From assembly GCA_024401475.1 (NCBI GenBank), contig JAKSKZ010000043.1, positions 1 through 33,894 of the forward strand: a stretch of 33,894 bases of DNA, read 5' to 3'. Under the pieces are notes generated by a model. It was not told the DNA's origin. It made no database searches and saw only the letters and a program-made list of their open reading frames with translations. How positions within the stretch are numbered: the stretch's first letter is position 1; each line of letters opens with the position of its first letter. Below, piece after piece: positions 32,237 through 33,894 of this stretch. The position numbers were made by a program, and so were the translations under genes. This stretch comes from Paludibacteraceae bacterium (GTDB lineage Bacteria > Bacteroidota > Bacteroidia > Bacteroidales > Paludibacteraceae).

Positions 32237-33241
32237 TCATTCCCCCTTTGCCCAATATTGGCATTTGATGCCTTTTACGCCTGGTTTCACTACGAATGTC
32301 TTTCCTGCTTCGGGGTAGTTCTTCTCTTCGCCTTCGGGCATCCAAAGGGAGCATGTGGTGATATAGAGTTCGTCTAAATTCTCTCCACCAAAAGCCAAGG
32401 CAGAGACGTTAAGTGCGGGGACGTCGATTTTTTGGAGCATTTCGCCTGTTTGAGGGTTCCATCGTGTGACGCAGGCTGCTCCCCAGTTGGCAATCCAAAG
32501 CATGCCCTCTTCGTCGATAGTGTTGCCGTCGGGCGTACCTAAGCTGTCGGGTAGGGTGATGACCTCTTGGCGATTACTGATCGTACCTTTTTCTTCGTCG
32601 AAATCAAAGGCGGAGACCTTTTTTGTAGGGGTGTCTTGATAGTACATCTTCTTGCCGTCGGGCGACCAGGCTACTCCATTGGAAATTGTCACGTTGCTGA
32701 GCACTTTCTCGCTCTTCATGTCGTTCTCCACCTTGAAGAAATTGGCTTTCAGAGGTGTGCAATCCTTGTCCATCGTGCCCACCCAAAGGCGACCTGCTGC
32801 ATCGCATTTGCCGTCGTTATAGCGGTTGCCTGCTTCTCTTCCTTCTGGGTCGCCGAGCAAGGTGAGTTGCTCGCTCTCCAAGTTCATCTTATAGATGCCG
32901 TCTTCCAAGGCTACGACAACCTCGTTTTCCTTGTAAGGGACGACCGTTCCAATCTGTTTGCCTAACTTGATTTCTCTGTTTTTGCCGTCTTGTGGCGTGT
33001 AGATGAATAGACTGCCTTGGGTGTCTATCCAAAGCATGCGGTGATACTTATAGTCCCAGATGGGACCTTCTCCGACGCGTGTGATGGTGTCGATAGCCAC
33101 AGAGACAGTGGCCTTCTCTTGCTTGATTTCCATTGTTGTGTTGTTTTGGGAATTTTCTGCAGGTTGATGGCATGCAGAGAGACATGCACAAATGGCTGCA
33201 CATGCGATTCCTTTTGAAAATTGAACCATATTGTTAAACAT
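32237..33241 (-). CDS. SMP-30/gluconolactonase-family lipoprotein
   Basis: This 334-aa beta-propeller enzyme has a lipoprotein signal (CACLSAC, Cys24). The metal ligands of the SMP-30/gluconolactonase family are present: Glu58 (GEGPIW), Asn142 (YNDGKCD), Asn188 (ISNGVAW) and Asp238 (TPDGNTID). Relatives hydrolyse sugar lactones with Ca or Zn; the substrate here is not known. Two start codons are possible, 33241 and 33229 (MVQFSKG); both keep the signal. A minus-strand box, TACTTTTG (33322-33315), is the likely -7 element. Confidence 0.86.
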   Translation of the reverse strand: MFNNMVQFSKGIACAAICACLSACHQPAENSQNNTTMEIKQEKATVSVAIDTITRVGEGPIWDYKYHRMLWIDTQGSLFIYTPQDGKNREIKLGKQIGTVVPYKENEVVVALEDGIYKMNLESEQLTLLGDPEGREAGNRYNDGKCDAAGRLWVGTMDKDCTPLKANFFKVENDMKSEKVLSNVTISNGVAWSPDGKKMYYQDTPTKKVSAFDFDEEKGTISNRQEVITLPDSLGTPDGNTIDEEGMLWIANWGAACVTRWNPQTGEMLQKIDVPALNVSALAFGGENLDELYITTCSLWMPEGEEKNYPEAGKTFVVKPGVKGIKCQYWAKGE

Positions 33242-33314
33242 TTATACTGTATCTTCTTGTTGAAAATCAGTTAGAAACGGGATGGAATGTTCCTCATTTC
33301 ATTTCATTATGTTT

Positions 33315-33322
33315 CAAAAGTA
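33315..33322 (-). promoter_or_regulatory. -7 box for the SMP-30-type gene
   Basis: The minus strand reads TACTTTTG, a match to TAnnTTTG, about 73 bp before the start codon. The -33 position is weak (CTG). Confidence 0.45.
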
Positions 33323-33386
33323 ACAAAAATTCTTTAAATTTACAGTTTGAAGTAAAAATGTAATAAACTACTTAAAAAGGATACTT

Positions 33387-33779
33387 ATGTTAAAAGAAAA
33401 ATTGGAGGAATTACTTGATTATGGGGTGGCCTTTTTCCTGATTATGATTTTATTGTCGACAGTATGTTCTTGTGCTGCAGCCGTTTTTTATTGTTTTGAT
33501 ATGTTCCCGAAGTTTGTTGATGTTGTGGCTTATGTGAATTTTATAACTTGGATTGCGACATTGGCATTTTTCTTCTTAACCCGTATCTTAAACAACGAAA
33601 ATGATACTTGGCTGTTGTTTCTCGTCCCCCTATTTTGTGTATTCCTTATTTTTGCATGTGCTATGCCATATCCTTTTTTGATTGGTTTTTTCTTGTCGCA
33701 TTCTGTTGTTACTGTTATATTGGCACTTGTTGCTTTCTTGGTGGCAGTCGGCATAATCCCAGTGAATTTTGGTCATTGA
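33387..33779 (+). CDS. Hypothetical four-pass membrane protein
   Basis: The 130-aa protein is almost entirely hydrophobic after a short charged N-terminus (MLKEKLEELLDYG). Four membrane segments lie at about 14-38, 46-66, 74-96 and 100-124. No family is recognised. It diverges from the SMP-30-type gene. Its base composition resembles the AT-rich array near the left end. Confidence 0.65.
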   Translation: MLKEKLEELLDYGVAFFLIMILLSTVCSCAAAVFYCFDMFPKFVDVVAYVNFITWIATLAFFFLTRILNNENDTWLLFLVPLFCVFLIFACAMPYPFLIGFFLSHSVVTVILALVAFLVAVGIIPVNFGH

Positions 33780-33861
33780 TGATATTCCGCAATAGTGCGA
33801 AGTCGCTTGTTCGTTAGGAATTACATACAATTTGACCCAAAATATAATTGTCAGTTTTAAA

Positions 33862-33889
33862 CATTAATTGTCATTAATCGTCCATTAAT
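33862..33889 (+). repeat. Three phased CATTAAT repeats at the window end
   Basis: CATTAAT occurs at 33862, 33872 and 33883, that is, 10 and 11 bp apart (about one helical turn). They may belong to the promoter region of a gene beyond the window, or be AT-rich chance. Confidence 0.35.
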
Positions 33890-33894
33890 TTATT

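Noticed and set aside
1..33894. CRISPR arrays, tRNA, rRNA, insertion sequences and integrase genes
   Set aside because: I looked for regularly spaced repeats, tRNA-like ends, transposase and recombinase motifs and found none.

Overview
The window comes from a member of the Bacteroidales. Three things point there: an arginine block ordered argR / GNAT / argG / argC / argD, a one-protein hybrid two-component regulator with Reg_prop, Y_Y_Y and AraC parts, and promoters built on the Bacteroidetes -7 box TAnnTTTG. Two secreted proteins end in segments that resemble type IX secretion (T9SS) sorting domains, which would fit a Prevotella-, Porphyromonas- or Paludibacter-like relative better than Bacteroides proper. 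I cannot name the genus.

Layout. Positions 1-1402 hold an AAA ATPase/DUF4143 gene behind two tandem 20-bp dyads. Positions 1403-4444 form a visibly AT-richer stretch of short unrecognised membrane proteins, several preceded by the same leader sequence; one of them is frameshifted. Positions 4474-7154 carry two lipoproteins and a uracil-DNA-glycosylase-superfamily gene. Positions 7167-16776 are a secreted-protein and carbohydrate region: a PL14-like multidomain protein on the minus strand, a divergent GH43 with two CBM6 domains, a large lipoprotein with a translationally coupled secreted partner, and a GH5 endoglucanase-like enzyme. Positions 17027-18019 are mdh (minus strand). Positions 18020-18859 form a rich regulatory gap, with a 12-bp direct repeat, a promoter, an inverted repeat and hairpin, and a strong terminator; together these outline a short transcript in front of the hybrid sensor/regulator gene (18860-22795). 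Positions 23180-27797 are the arginine genes, with a good ARG-box match at the argR promoter. Positions 27869-30258 hold an iron-sulfur-flavoprotein-like gene, a small ORF, a probable minus-strand sRNA, and a GNAT plus AraC regulator pair. Positions 30390-33241 carry, on the minus strand, a lipoprotein, lptB and a secreted SMP-30-type protein. A small membrane protein closes the window.

How the parts work together. The arginine genes make arginine from glutamate-derived intermediates, probably by the succinylated route of this phylum, under ArgR control. The glycoside hydrolases and lyase-like protein attack plant or algal polysaccharide outside the cell, and the hybrid regulator may respond to the released oligosaccharides; no SusC/SusD pair is present, so this is not a standard polysaccharide utilisation locus. 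mdh and lptB are housekeeping genes. All functional calls come from reading motifs in the translations; no database search was possible.
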